A program made the position numbers and the translations under genes. Below the pieces are notes generated by a model. It did no database searches and was not told the origin of the DNA. It saw only the letters and a list, made by a program, of their open reading frames with translations. DNA of 64,000 nucleotides from G965267335 sp965267335 (GTDB lineage Bacteria > Bacteroidota > Bacteroidia > Cytophagales > JAAEPT01), in the NCBI GenBank assembly GCA_965267335.1, contig OZ253953.1, positions 1,612,001 through 1,676,000 of the forward strand. The letters run 5' to 3'. Below are positions 52,419-61,930 of this stretch, piece after piece; the stretch's first letter is position 1, and each line of letters opens with the position of its first letter.

Positions 52419-53393
52419 TTGTCACAAGATAAGAACAAAAACGCTCGTACAATCATCAAGGTTATGATCACCCTGTTGCTATTGTTAGGGATTTATTTGG
52501 TGATAATTTATAGTTCACCCTACAGTAAAAGTGACTGGAAAGGGCTATTGATAAAGTTAAAAAACCTGAATCCAGTACCAATCATTGTTATTTGTCTGCT
52601 GGCCCCCGTGAATTGGTTATTGGAAAGTTATAAGTGGAAAATACTTGTTTCGAGAATTGAAAAGCTGGATTTGAAACGAGCATATATGGCGGTATTAACC
52701 GGATTGAGTTACGGTTTTGTTACACCCCGAAGCATTGGGGACTATTTTGGCAGGATGCTTCATTTAAAATCTAAAAGTAGGGTAAGGGTAGTTGGTGCTC
52801 TGCTCGTGAGTAGATTGTCGCAACTTTTTATCACATTAATGATGGGTGGTTTTGGATTTGCCTACTTTACGGGACAAGGAATTATTTCGTCCGGCAGCTC
52901 ATTTAACAAGAGCTTCCTTATAGCTTTTGTTCTATTCGTGCTGCTGATCATAGCCTTTCTGTTTAGGAAATGGATTATCAGGAAGTTTTTTACACAAACA
53001 TTGGGAGAGAAAATAGCGAGGCTAATTACTATTATTAAGGAATATAATAATCATGAGATCATATTTTCATTGATTTTGTCTTTAGCGAGATACCTGGTGT
53101 TTTCCGGTCAATTCACACTGCTTTTACTGGCTTTGGACTTTGATGCAGGAGTAATGGATATAATGGCTGCTATCACTCTTGTTTATATGGCAAAAACGGC
53201 TATTGTCTCGTTTAACTTTTTAAGTGACTTAGGAGGGAGGGAGATAGCATCACTGGGTTTTCTAGGTGCTGTTTCATTCCAACCAGAGGTCATCATTGCA
53301 GCTAGTCTGGGGATATGGTTGATCAATATTTTGCTACCTACGTTGGTTGGTGCTCTTCTGACAATCAAAATTAAACTGCGTCCTGAAGCATGA
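52419..53393 (+). CDS. UPF0104/lysylphosphatidylglycerol-synthase-type membrane protein
   Basis: This 324-aa protein has about seven to eight membrane helices and the family's landmarks: NWLLESYKWKILV, GLSYGFVTPRSIGDYFGRM and SFNFLSDLGGREIASLGF. It lacks the cytoplasmic catalytic domain of MprF. It is therefore a flippase-like or glycolipid-related UPF0104 protein, and its role is unproven. The start is TTG at 52419. The stop overlaps the next glycosyltransferase ATG by 4 bases, suggesting joint work on a lipid-linked sugar. Confidence 0.8.
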   Translation: MSQDKNKNARTIIKVMITLLLLLGIYLVIIYSSPYSKSDWKGLLIKLKNLNPVPIIVICLLAPVNWLLESYKWKILVSRIEKLDLKRAYMAVLTGLSYGFVTPRSIGDYFGRMLHLKSKSRVRVVGALLVSRLSQLFITLMMGGFGFAYFTGQGIISSGSSFNKSFLIAFVLFVLLIIAFLFRKWIIRKFFTQTLGEKIARLITIIKEYNNHEIIFSLILSLARYLVFSGQFTLLLLALDFDAGVMDIMAAITLVYMAKTAIVSFNFLSDLGGREIASLGFLGAVSFQPEVIIAASLGIWLINILLPTLVGALLTIKIKLRPEA

Positions 53394-54502
53394 TATGGTT
53401 GCTCGTAATATCGGGAGGGTTGTACCTATTATTTATGATCACACTGATCTTGGGTTGGTTTAAACTGCCAAGGGTAACAAAAAAGGGTGGAACTGAGGAT
53501 GTTTTTGTTTCGGTTATCATTCCCGTGAGAAATGAAGAAGAGAATATTATTAATCTGTTACAAGACTTAGGAAAACAGAGTTATCGGAACTTTGAGGTGA
53601 TTGTAGTTGATGATCATTCAGAAGATGCGACAAGAAAAAGGCTTGCAGAGGTGGAGCTGAATTTGGATCTGAAGGTACTGCAACTAGAAGGAAACAAGGT
53701 ATCCGGAAACAAAAAGGCCGCATTGCAAAAAGGTATTGAAACGGCCAATGGCCTAATCATATTAACTACGGATGGTGACTGTAGGTTGGGTAATGATTGG
53801 GTTTTGAGTATGATAGAGCCATTTCAGGATCAACATATTGAGTTAGTTTCCGGACCTGTGAGCTATCACAAGCGAAGCGGGATTTTCCAAAAAATGCAGT
53901 TTATAGAGTTTGCTAGTTTGATAGGGTCAGGTGCAGCAACCATGAATCTTGGTTTTCCTACGATGTGCAATGGGGCAAATTTAGCTTTTAGAAAAAAGAC
54001 TTTTGAAGCGGTTGAGGGGTATAAGGATAATGAAGAAATCAGTTCCGGAGATGATGAATTCCTGATGCACAAAGTTTATAAACGTGCTCCCCGAAGTGTA
54101 ATATTTCAAAAAAACAGAAAGTCATTGGTCATGACAGAGCCAAACCGGAGTTTCAAGGACTTTGAAAATCAAAGGTTACGCTGGGCTAGTAAGTGGAAAT
54201 ATTATAAGTTACGGCACAGTAAAATAATTCCGGTTTTTGTTCTGATAATCAATGTGTTGCTGTTGGTTTCTTTCATTGTATCTTTGTTGCAACCGGGGTG
54301 GTGGAAGCTTGGAATAGGACTCGTTTCACTTAAGCTAATTTTGGATTTCACCTTTTTATTTAGTGTAATCCGCTTTTTTGGCAAAAACCTTCCGCTTCCG
54401 GAGTTTTTATTGATTGAAGTTTTTCATATCTTTTATGTCATTATGTTTGGTATTCGAGCGCAAAAGAGAGGATATATGTGGAAAGGTCGGTACGTGAGTT
54501 AG
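53390..54502 (+). CDS. Glycosyltransferase family 2, membrane-bound
   Basis: This 370-aa protein has an N-terminal helix, a GT-A domain (VSVIIPVRNEEENI, TTDGDCRLG in the DxD position, SSGDDEFL) and a QRLRWASKWKYY block like the QxxRW of processive synthases. Two to three C-terminal helices follow. It overlaps the preceding UPF0104-type gene (ATGA), so the pair probably acts together. It is a paralogue in design of the GT2 genes at 16019 and 61927. The product is unknown. Confidence 0.88.
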   Translation: MIWLLVISGGLYLLFMITLILGWFKLPRVTKKGGTEDVFVSVIIPVRNEEENIINLLQDLGKQSYRNFEVIVVDDHSEDATRKRLAEVELNLDLKVLQLEGNKVSGNKKAALQKGIETANGLIILTTDGDCRLGNDWVLSMIEPFQDQHIELVSGPVSYHKRSGIFQKMQFIEFASLIGSGAATMNLGFPTMCNGANLAFRKKTFEAVEGYKDNEEISSGDDEFLMHKVYKRAPRSVIFQKNRKSLVMTEPNRSFKDFENQRLRWASKWKYYKLRHSKIIPVFVLIINVLLLVSFIVSLLQPGWWKLGIGLVSLKLILDFTFLFSVIRFFGKNLPLPEFLLIEVFHIFYVIMFGIRAQKRGYMWKGRYVS

Positions 54503-54545
54503 GACTAACGGTATACATTCCATATATTCAGTAAGTAAAGTAGGC

Positions 54546-55838
54546 ATGCCAAGAATTAGAAAGGACAAAAATCACTCACCTTCTTATTATATCAGGAAGC
54601 GTTTATCACGTAATATTCCTGCAATATTTGGCCTTTGTATAATTATTTTTGCCCATTTGGTAGCCATTTTAGGTTATTTAATCATGCCTGATTCCACGCC
54701 TGACGTATCACGAAGGACCGGGCTGAAAGAAAATCAACCAGGCTTCGAATGCACTTTTATCAATAAAATTGGGAATAAGGAATACCGTGAGGTAGGTTGG
54801 TTGCAGAAGATGCTTTTTGGGCAGGAATCTAATTACAACCTTGTCCCAATCACTAAGTACGAGATCAATGAAGAGGATATGACAGTAACCTACTATCCTT
54901 ATCAGGATCATGAAGAGCTACCCGAGGCTCTTCGAAGAAAGAAAAGAGAGCAAGAAATTAAAACGGAACCTCTTATTCGAATGATGAGGCGCCTGTATAT
55001 CGGGCAATCCGATAAATTAAAATCGAATGAGGCAAATTTTGTGGTGACCAAAGATGCCATCAAGTACCTTGATCGAGATGAAAACCTTCATACGGTGACC
55101 AAGGCTGATCTGATAAAAGAATTCAAAACCAATAATGTAGAGACTAAAACTTTTTTACTCGGTCTTGATGGAGCTGGACAGGACGTACTTAGTCGTTTGA
55201 TTTTTGGAACTCGGATTTCCCTTTCAGTTGGAGGGATCGCGGTTCTTATATCTTTAGTAGTAGGAGTTTTATTAGGTTCATTAGCTGGTTTCTTCGCAGG
55301 ATGGGTAGATAATTTTGTTATGTGGTTGATGACCGTTGTTTGGTCAATACCGGCAATAATGTTAGTGATTGCCATTACATTAGCCTTGGGAGACAAGGGA
55401 GTGTGGGCTGCTTTTGTGGCCGTGGGACTTACCATGTGGGTGGATGTGGCAAGGGTGGTTCGAGGACAGATTTTAGCAGTAAGAGAAAAACTATTTGTTG
55501 AAGCAGCCAGAGCACTTGGGTTTAGTAACATAAGGATTATTTTTAAACATATCCTTCCCAACATTATGGGGCCCATAATTGTAATCGCAGCGTCCAATTT
55601 TGCCGCAGCAATTTTGATCGAGGCGGGCTTAAGCTTTTTGAATCTGGGTGTACAACCTCCTAAACCATCGTGGGGTAGGATGGTTTATGAAGGATATAAT
55701 GCAATTGTAGGTATAGGTGGTGAAAAATGGTATTTACTGGTATACCCCAGCCTATGCATCAGTGTATTGGTATTAGCTTTTAATTTACTTGGGAACGGTT
55801 TGAGAGATGCCTACGACCCTAAATCATTGAATAAATAA
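54546..55838 (+). CDS. ABC transporter permease, DppC/OppC type, with large insertion
   Basis: This 430-aa inner-membrane permease is of the peptide/nickel uptake class. Helix 1 (about residues 26-48) is followed by an unusual soluble insertion of about 150 residues, rich in charged residues. The normal permease core follows (GTRISLSVGGIAVLISLVVG), with the ATPase-contact EAA loop EAARALGFSNIRIIFKHILPN. It ends PSLCISVLVLAFNLLGNGLRDAYDP. No ATPase, binding protein or second permease lies beside it. It is directly followed by a phosphatase gene. Confidence 0.9.
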   Translation: MPRIRKDKNHSPSYYIRKRLSRNIPAIFGLCIIIFAHLVAILGYLIMPDSTPDVSRRTGLKENQPGFECTFINKIGNKEYREVGWLQKMLFGQESNYNLVPITKYEINEEDMTVTYYPYQDHEELPEALRRKKREQEIKTEPLIRMMRRLYIGQSDKLKSNEANFVVTKDAIKYLDRDENLHTVTKADLIKEFKTNNVETKTFLLGLDGAGQDVLSRLIFGTRISLSVGGIAVLISLVVGVLLGSLAGFFAGWVDNFVMWLMTVVWSIPAIMLVIAITLALGDKGVWAAFVAVGLTMWVDVARVVRGQILAVREKLFVEAARALGFSNIRIIFKHILPNIMGPIIVIAASNFAAAILIEAGLSFLNLGVQPPKPSWGRMVYEGYNAIVGIGGEKWYLLVYPSLCISVLVLAFNLLGNGLRDAYDPKSLNK

Positions 55839-57032
55839 ATGCAGGATAGAAAACAGCTTGAACTGGATTCACTACTTGAGGTGAGTAAGGCGATTAATGC
55901 TAATATGCCTGAAGGTGCCCTGTACAAAATCCTGTACTTCACTTGTATCTCTAATCTTAAAGTGAAAAAAATCGCTGTATATGTTCATGAGGGTGATGTT
56001 TGGGAGTGCAAGGTAAGTCATGGTGGCAATGCTGATTATAAAGATGTGGTCCTGCCAAGAAAACTACTGTCAATCAACGAGATTAATTTTATAGACTCAT
56101 TTGCAAATCTGGAAGGTTTTGAAGAGTTCGATGTGGTAGTGCCTGTTACCCACAAGAAAAGAGTGCTTTCCTATGTATTCGTATCTGGCGTTGAGAAATT
56201 TGTCGTTGAAGGAAACCCAGCCTTATCATTTATACAAACAATAAGCAATATCGTAATGGTTGCTATTGAAAATAAACGATTGGCACGTGAAAAATTGGCG
56301 CAGGAGGCATTCAAAAAAGAACTGGAAATTGCCAGAAATGTTCAATCACATTTGTTTCCGAGGAGGTTGCCCGACAATGGGAAAGTAAGTATTCAAAGTA
56401 CTTACCTGCCTCATAGATCAGTTGGAGGAGATTATTACGACTATGTAAAAATGGATGATGATCACTTTCTCTTGAGTATTGCTGATGTTTCAGGCAAAGG
56501 GATTCCTGCAGCACTGTTAATGTCAAATTTCCAGGCATCATTGAGAACCTTGGTTAGGCAGACAGAGAATCTTGAAGAGATTGTTGATGAACTGAATTAT
56601 CAACTGCTTTCAAATGCAAATGGTGAAAGCTTTATTACATTTTTTGGTTGTATAGTCAACACTTCCACTCGTGAGATGAAATATGTGAACGCAGGGCATA
56701 ACCCACCATTTCTGATTCAGAAGGGTAAACCTAAGTTACTTAAAGATGGCTCAACCATTTTAGGAGCCTTCGATAAACTTCCTTTCATAAATGTTGGATC
56801 GGAAACTCTTGAAGAGGGCTGTCTTTTAGTTATGTATACGGATGGTTTGTCCGAAACTGTAAATAGTTCTGATGTCGAATTTGGTGAAGATCGTCTCGAA
56901 GAACTGATCATGAAGTGTTCAGAAAAGCCACTTTTTGAACTCCATGATTTTGTTCTTGAGGAGTTGGATAAGTTCAGAGGAGAAATTGACTATCCTGATG
57001 ACCTGACTTTACTTTCCTGTCGTATTTATTAA
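55839..57032 (+). CDS. SpoIIE/RsbU-type PP2C phosphatase with GAF-like sensor
   Basis: This 397-aa protein has a GAF-like N-terminal domain (about residues 1-155), a short coiled linker (LAREKLAQEAFKKELEIARNVQ) and a PP2C/SpoIIE phosphatase domain. Metal-binding aspartates are in GGDYYDYVKMDDDHFLLSIADVSGKG and MYTDGLSETV. Such enzymes dephosphorylate anti-sigma-factor antagonists in partner switching, but no partner genes are adjacent. It starts one base after the ABC permease gene. Its 3' end overlaps the convergent O-antigen ligase gene by 24 bases. Confidence 0.9.
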   Translation: MQDRKQLELDSLLEVSKAINANMPEGALYKILYFTCISNLKVKKIAVYVHEGDVWECKVSHGGNADYKDVVLPRKLLSINEINFIDSFANLEGFEEFDVVVPVTHKKRVLSYVFVSGVEKFVVEGNPALSFIQTISNIVMVAIENKRLAREKLAQEAFKKELEIARNVQSHLFPRRLPDNGKVSIQSTYLPHRSVGGDYYDYVKMDDDHFLLSIADVSGKGIPAALLMSNFQASLRTLVRQTENLEEIVDELNYQLLSNANGESFITFFGCIVNTSTREMKYVNAGHNPPFLIQKGKPKLLKDGSTILGAFDKLPFINVGSETLEEGCLLVMYTDGLSETVNSSDVEFGEDRLEELIMKCSEKPLFELHDFVLEELDKFRGEIDYPDDLTLLSCRIY

Positions 57033-58568
57033 TTTATTCTTGCTGTTAGCAGCAAGAGTTGTCATCGAAATTAGAGCTGCTGCTGTCCAGAAGGTTATAA
57101 TAACTCTAGGCTCATTTCCGAAGTCCTGAAAGATGCCATGCAGTGTAAATGTGGCAAGGTAGATAAGTAAAAGCCGTTTAATTTTAGATTGCCTTTTTGG
57201 AACGGCCTGAATCGAAGTATTTGGTTTATTGATTCTTGATATCGATCCAATCATTTTTATCCAAAGATATATCATCAGACTCATACCTGCTAAAAACCAG
57301 ATCAAGCCCCCCTCTGAAAGCCAAGCAAGGTATAAATTGTGGATGTTCATCTTAAAGTGGCTGATTGAGCTTTTATCAACCACCATATCTTCTTCAAGAT
57401 ACTTCAGTTGATGTTCAGGAAAGCACCCCGGACCTATTCCGGTTACGGGATCCGCTTTGAACATCTTTAAGCCATTTTTCCACCTGATTTTTCTCTCCAG
57501 GTTGGATGTGTTTTCATGTTCCTTGGAGAGGTCCATGACATTGAACATACTATTAGCCTTTCTTGTTGATGGGTCGTTAGGGTCATAATAGGAATAATCC
57601 CTGTAGAACTGTTCATGAACAAATTCTGCTGACTTACGAATACCGATTGGAATAGAGATTCCGATAAGAATGTAAAGTACAACCTTTTTATGTTTTTCGA
57701 ATACAAGAACTTTATAGGTGAATATCCCGAAGGCAATAGTCAAAAGAAAGGCGTAATGAGACCAATTCGGATCAAGGTACTTGTATTTCACTATGATGAA
57801 AATCACAACTGAAATCAGAATACAGAGAAGGACGGAAACAACAATGTAAGGTACTATCAACTTCTTCTTAAACACAGGTACTTCGAGTACGAAATAGGCG
57901 ACCAGGGCAAGGCTGGTTGTTATAAATGAGGCTCTTGACCAGCTATAATCTATCACCGCGTAGGCAATGATAAAGAGAATAAGCCCGAGTAGTCGGTAGC
58001 TTTTTTTTCTGCTCAATGCAATCATTCCTAAGGCTATCAGTAACAAGGGTTCAATGACTATACTGAGGTTTGTATGTCCTTGTCCGATAAATGGTTTGGA
58101 AACATTATATGATGACTCATATGAGATACCTCGAATTGCGAATTGTACTAGTGTCCACAAGCTTAAGGTAACCATGCCGGCACAAAAGAAAAATAGCACG
58201 TTTTTCCATTCTTTTCTACGAAGCTGAAGTAGTCTCGGAGTTATGTAGCCACAGCAACAAAATGCACTTACGGCTGCGAAGTACTTGAGGGATATCTTAA
58301 AATAAAAGGAAAAAACGGTAGTGATACCAATTGCTGCGATGAACCCAACAACTAGCCAATCGAGTGTTTTTAAGTTGATTTTTCGATTGGTACGGAAGAT
58401 AAAGTAAAAAGGAAGAAGAAGCCCCAGGAGAGCGACTAAAATCTCAGTCGGATAGGTGATGTGAAAACTATGCTGATAGATGGGCAATTCTATGGAAAGA
58501 GGGATTAATCCAGCGATCAGATAGAAAAGCCATAATATAGTGTTGCGTAGTACCCCGGTCTGCCTCAT
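57009..58568 (-). CDS. O-antigen ligase/polymerase family (Wzy_C) protein
   Basis: This 519-aa integral membrane protein has about twelve helices and a large periplasmic loop (about residues 310-390) containing KADPVTGIGPGCFPEHQ, the Wzy_C/WaaL signature. It would polymerise or ligate a lipid-linked glycan. The ATG at 58568 is preferred over the TTG at 58583 because it gives a normal basic start (MRQTGVLRN). It converges on the phosphatase gene and overlaps its last codons. The flippase gene upstream is on the same strand. Confidence 0.85.
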   Translation of the reverse strand: MRQTGVLRNTILWLFYLIAGLIPLSIELPIYQHSFHITYPTEILVALLGLLLPFYFIFRTNRKINLKTLDWLVVGFIAAIGITTVFSFYFKISLKYFAAVSAFCCCGYITPRLLQLRRKEWKNVLFFFCAGMVTLSLWTLVQFAIRGISYESSYNVSKPFIGQGHTNLSIVIEPLLLIALGMIALSRKKSYRLLGLILFIIAYAVIDYSWSRASFITTSLALVAYFVLEVPVFKKKLIVPYIVVSVLLCILISVVIFIIVKYKYLDPNWSHYAFLLTIAFGIFTYKVLVFEKHKKVVLYILIGISIPIGIRKSAEFVHEQFYRDYSYYDPNDPSTRKANSMFNVMDLSKEHENTSNLERKIRWKNGLKMFKADPVTGIGPGCFPEHQLKYLEEDMVVDKSSISHFKMNIHNLYLAWLSEGGLIWFLAGMSLMIYLWIKMIGSISRINKPNTSIQAVPKRQSKIKRLLLIYLATFTLHGIFQDFGNEPRVIITFWTAAALISMTTLAANSKNKLINTTGK

Positions 58569-58645
58569 GCGCGTCTGTAACAAACTTTTGACAAAGTTGT
58601 AATTTGTAGAAGATTATACAAGTCTTGAATTAACATTATCCCTGA

Positions 58646-60061
58646 TTAAAGCCCTTTTAGTTTCCTGAAATTAATTAAGTCCAGCTGCCAGGCAGTAAGC
58701 ATACTAAACAATAACGAAACTGAGGTGCCTGCGATCCAGTGAATGTTATAATACTGGAACGTAAAAAGCCCTGAAAAGTATATAGTACTCACTAAAATTA
58801 ATTTTCCCCATTGAGCATAGGGTAAATTCAGAGGCGTCTTTAGTTGAATGTACAGAATGTAGCCAATGCAGGCTGTCAAAGTGCTAATCAGTGTTGTCCA
58901 GGCTGCCGCTGTAGCCCCATATATGGGTATAAGGTAGATATTTAATCCAACGTTGACCAGAATACTGATGACCATCATTAAGTTGATAAAGGAAGTGTAG
59001 CCATTGGATGTCAGGTATGTACTGAGTATAGCACAGAATCCATGAATTAATAGGCAGATGAACAAAATTTTAACACATTGGGTCATTAATTCAATTTGCT
59101 CCAGTGAGCTGTGAGTAAAGAGGATGAATAACTTCTCGCCATGAAATATACCGAAACCTGAAATGAGTATCAGGGGCAAGGAAGTGATACTGACTCCTAC
59201 TTTGATAAGAGTGTTTTTATCCTCCAGACTGGTTTTGTGAAACGAAAGCTTCGCAAAAAACATGGGTAAAACAATCCAGAGATACATCATCGTCAAATCC
59301 AGCCAACGATACGATGCTGCGTATATACCCGTCACCTCTTCTCCGTTGGGATGTATCCTTTCCAACATAACCTGATCAACCCGCTCGTGTACAGAATAAA
59401 AGATGGTGATTAAGGCGAAAGGAAAGCTCTTCTTAAGTATTGGGATCGTTTTTCGAAAACTGAGTACAGGGCGGCTAAATAATTTTTTTCTTGCCAGTAT
59501 CCGTTGAAGTACGATTATCGCCAATACTACCGAAACAAGTCGTGCATAAATGAAGCTGTCAACAGTTATTGTGGTAAGTAGCAATGCGGTGAGAATGATT
59601 GCCAGAAAGAATTTGTCAAAGTTAGAGGCAAAGGCATCGATTTTAAACAATTGGTAGCCCTGAAATATTGATCTGTAGTACTGAAGTAATTGAATTAATG
59701 CTGTTGTGAAACTAATAATAGCAAGGTAAATTAATACGTAACCCCTGTATCCCAAAGCGAATCCAATGAGCACTAGAATTAGCGGGTAAATGAACAGGGT
59801 AAAAAATTTGAATCCATGAACATAGCGGTTGGTTGTCTTAGCATCATCAGGATTCCCGGCCAGAAACTTAGTAATGTATTGGTTGACGCCTAAATCAATG
59901 AAAGCCGTAAAGAGAAATGAAAGCGAGAATAGCGCTGTATAAATACCCCAGTTTTCATGCCCTACGTGGTCCTGAACCTTGCTTTCAATGATAAAACTCA
60001 GTGGTTTTACCAGTATATTCAGGATAAGAATTAATCCAATATTTTTTGCAAACTGCGCTAT
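58646..60061 (-). CDS. Polysaccharide flippase (MATE/Wzx-like), non-standard start
   Basis: This multi-span membrane protein of about 471 aa moves lipid-linked oligosaccharide across the inner membrane. Clear flippase features continue upstream of the first standard start (GTG at 59773), including a run with SLSFLFTAFIDLGVNQYITK typical of the N-terminal helices. The frame is open back to a TAA at 60071-60073 but contains no ATG, GTG or TTG before 59773. An ATA at 60061 (then AQFAKNIG) is the most natural start; ATC at 60070 is also possible. A 96-residue N-terminal truncation would remove two to three helices. Confidence 0.8.
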   Translation of the reverse strand: MAQFAKNIGLILILNILVKPLSFIIESKVQDHVGHENWGIYTALFSLSFLFTAFIDLGVNQYITKFLAGNPDDAKTTNRYVHGFKFFTLFIYPLILVLIGFALGYRGYVLIYLAIISFTTALIQLLQYYRSIFQGYQLFKIDAFASNFDKFFLAIILTALLLTTITVDSFIYARLVSVVLAIIVLQRILARKKLFSRPVLSFRKTIPILKKSFPFALITIFYSVHERVDQVMLERIHPNGEEVTGIYAASYRWLDLTMMYLWIVLPMFFAKLSFHKTSLEDKNTLIKVGVSITSLPLILISGFGIFHGEKLFILFTHSSLEQIELMTQCVKILFICLLIHGFCAILSTYLTSNGYTSFINLMMVISILVNVGLNIYLIPIYGATAAAWTTLISTLTACIGYILYIQLKTPLNLPYAQWGKLILVSTIYFSGLFTFQYYNIHWIAGTSVSLLFSMLTAWQLDLINFRKLKGL

Positions 60062-60179
60062 TGCCGTGATTTATACTTATGAAACTAATAAAGGCTCAAT
60101 AAAAAAACGTAATTCAATTTTTTGATTATAAGCTTTAGGCCGAATTTAGTTATTTTCAACACTGTAAACGACCACTGAA

Positions 60180-61313
60180 TTGAAAATAGCAGTAAACACC
60201 AGGTTTTTATTGAAGGATAAGTTAGAAGGTATCGGCTGGTTTACCTATGAGACCATCAAGCGAATAGTTCTTAAACATCCGGAACATGAGTTCGTTTTTT
60301 TGTTTGATAGGCCTTATGATGAGAGTTTTATTTTTGCTGATAATGTACGGGGTCGTAGTGTTTATCCACCAGCAAGGCATCCTGTACTCTGGTATTGGTG
60401 GTTTGAGAAAAGTATACCCAAAGTACTGAAGAAGGAAAAGCCAGACCTTTTCATTTCTACCGATGGATATATGTCACTAAAGGCCAAAGTGCCCACACTT
60501 TTGGTTATCCATGATTTGGCATTTGAGCATTACCCCAATGATGTAAGTAAAAGGGTGAGGAACTACTACAGAAAGTTCACCCCACAATATGCTCGTAAAG
60601 CAACAAGAATAGCTACCGTATCCGAGTACTCCAAAAAAGATATTATCGAGCAATATGATATCGAACCCGATAATATAGATGTGGTTTATAATGGTGTAAA
60701 TAGTTTGTATGGCCCATCTGATGAAAAAACTATCGCTCAAACCCGGGATAAATACACTGAAGGAGCGGAATATTTTGTATACGTGGGATCTATTCATCCA
60801 AGAAAAAATATCAGTAGCCTATTCAAGGCCTTTGATCAGTTTAAAGAGCAAAATCAATGTGATACCAAATTGGTGATAGCTGGAGCCAAAGGCTGGTCGA
60901 CTAAAAGAATTTTTGAGGTTTACGATCAGATGACCTTCAAAAGGGATGTTGTTTTCACGGATCGGGTAAGCAGTAATGAATTGAATAAGATTTTGGGTGG
61001 ATCCATTGGATTGACTTACGTTCCTTATTTTGAGGGATTTGGCATACCAATTATTGAAGCACAGACTTGCAGGTGTCCGGTAATAACATCCAAAGTTACT
61101 TCAATGCCTGAGGTGGCGGGGAAAGGAGCTTTACTTGTAGATCCGTTTTCTGTAACATCCATAAAGGAGGGGATGCTGGAATTAAAGAATGATCCTGAGC
61201 GAAGAAAACAGCTTATTGAATTGGGTTCTGATAATGTCCAGAGATTTAGCTGGGACAAGTCTGCGGATGCGCTGTGGGAAAGTGCGCTTAGGACGTTGGG
61301 AGGTAGCCAATGA
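60180..61313 (+). CDS. Glycosyltransferase family 4
   Basis: This 377-aa GT-B enzyme opens MKIAVNTRFLLKDKLEGIGWF, typical of mannosyl-type GT4 transferases. The linker region has VVYNGVNSLYGPS and YVGSIHPRKNISSLFKAF. The donor-binding EX7E-like region is EGFGIPIIEAQTCRCPVI. The start is TTG at 60180. It diverges from the flippase gene and leads a three-gene set with a deacetylase and a GT2, all coupled. The sugar donor is unknown. Confidence 0.9.
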   Translation: MKIAVNTRFLLKDKLEGIGWFTYETIKRIVLKHPEHEFVFLFDRPYDESFIFADNVRGRSVYPPARHPVLWYWWFEKSIPKVLKKEKPDLFISTDGYMSLKAKVPTLLVIHDLAFEHYPNDVSKRVRNYYRKFTPQYARKATRIATVSEYSKKDIIEQYDIEPDNIDVVYNGVNSLYGPSDEKTIAQTRDKYTEGAEYFVYVGSIHPRKNISSLFKAFDQFKEQNQCDTKLVIAGAKGWSTKRIFEVYDQMTFKRDVVFTDRVSSNELNKILGGSIGLTYVPYFEGFGIPIIEAQTCRCPVITSKVTSMPEVAGKGALLVDPFSVTSIKEGMLELKNDPERRKQLIELGSDNVQRFSWDKSADALWESALRTLGGSQ

Positions 61314-61930
61314 AACTCTATAAATTTGGCTGGCCCTTCAGGTTGTTGTATCCTCAGTTTATATGGAAGAAGAAATCATCATCGAAGGTGATCTACCTGA
61401 CATTTGATGATGGACCAATACCAGAGGTTACAGAGTATGTCCTTAGTCTGTTAGAACAGTACAACGCCAAGGCAACCTTTTTTTGTGTCGGTGAGAATAT
61501 AGAAAAACACCCTGAGGTCTATCAGGCACTCTTAGATGCGGGCCATCGAACGGGAAACCATACCTATAATCACCTCAAGGGGTTCGAAACCAAAGATGAA
61601 GATTATATAGCAAACATTCATAAGTGCCGGGATGTTATAACTGAGCAGGAGGGTAAAAAGTTGTTTCGTCCGCCCTATGGTAAAATAAGAAGGAGGCAGG
61701 CAAGAAAACTTAAAAAGGACTATGAAATAATCATGTGGGATGTATTAACTAATGATTTTATGAATTCCGTAAGCAAGGAAGAGTGTCTGTCCAAAAGTAT
61801 ACGCTATACTTCTCCAGGCAGTATAGTGTTATTTCATGATTCGGTTAAAACATTCGATAAAATACAGTTTGTTCTCCCTCGATACATCGAATATTTCTTG
61901 AATAAAGGCTATAAATTTGAGCTGATCTGA
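61310..61930 (+). CDS. Polysaccharide deacetylase (NodB/CE4)
   Basis: This 206-aa protein with a NodB domain removes acetyl groups from N-acetyl sugars. Motif 1 TFDDGP, motif 2 HxxxH in GNHTYNHLKG and motif 3 RPPYGK are all present, giving the Asp-His-His metal site. There is no signal peptide; a cytoplasmic or membrane-surface role on a glycan precursor is inferred. The ATG overlaps the previous stop by 4 bases. The next GT2 appears to start within its last codon. Confidence 0.92.
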   Translation: MKLYKFGWPFRLLYPQFIWKKKSSSKVIYLTFDDGPIPEVTEYVLSLLEQYNAKATFFCVGENIEKHPEVYQALLDAGHRTGNHTYNHLKGFETKDEDYIANIHKCRDVITEQEGKKLFRPPYGKIRRRQARKLKKDYEIIMWDVLTNDFMNSVSKEECLSKSIRYTSPGSIVLFHDSVKTFDKIQFVLPRYIEYFLNKGYKFELI

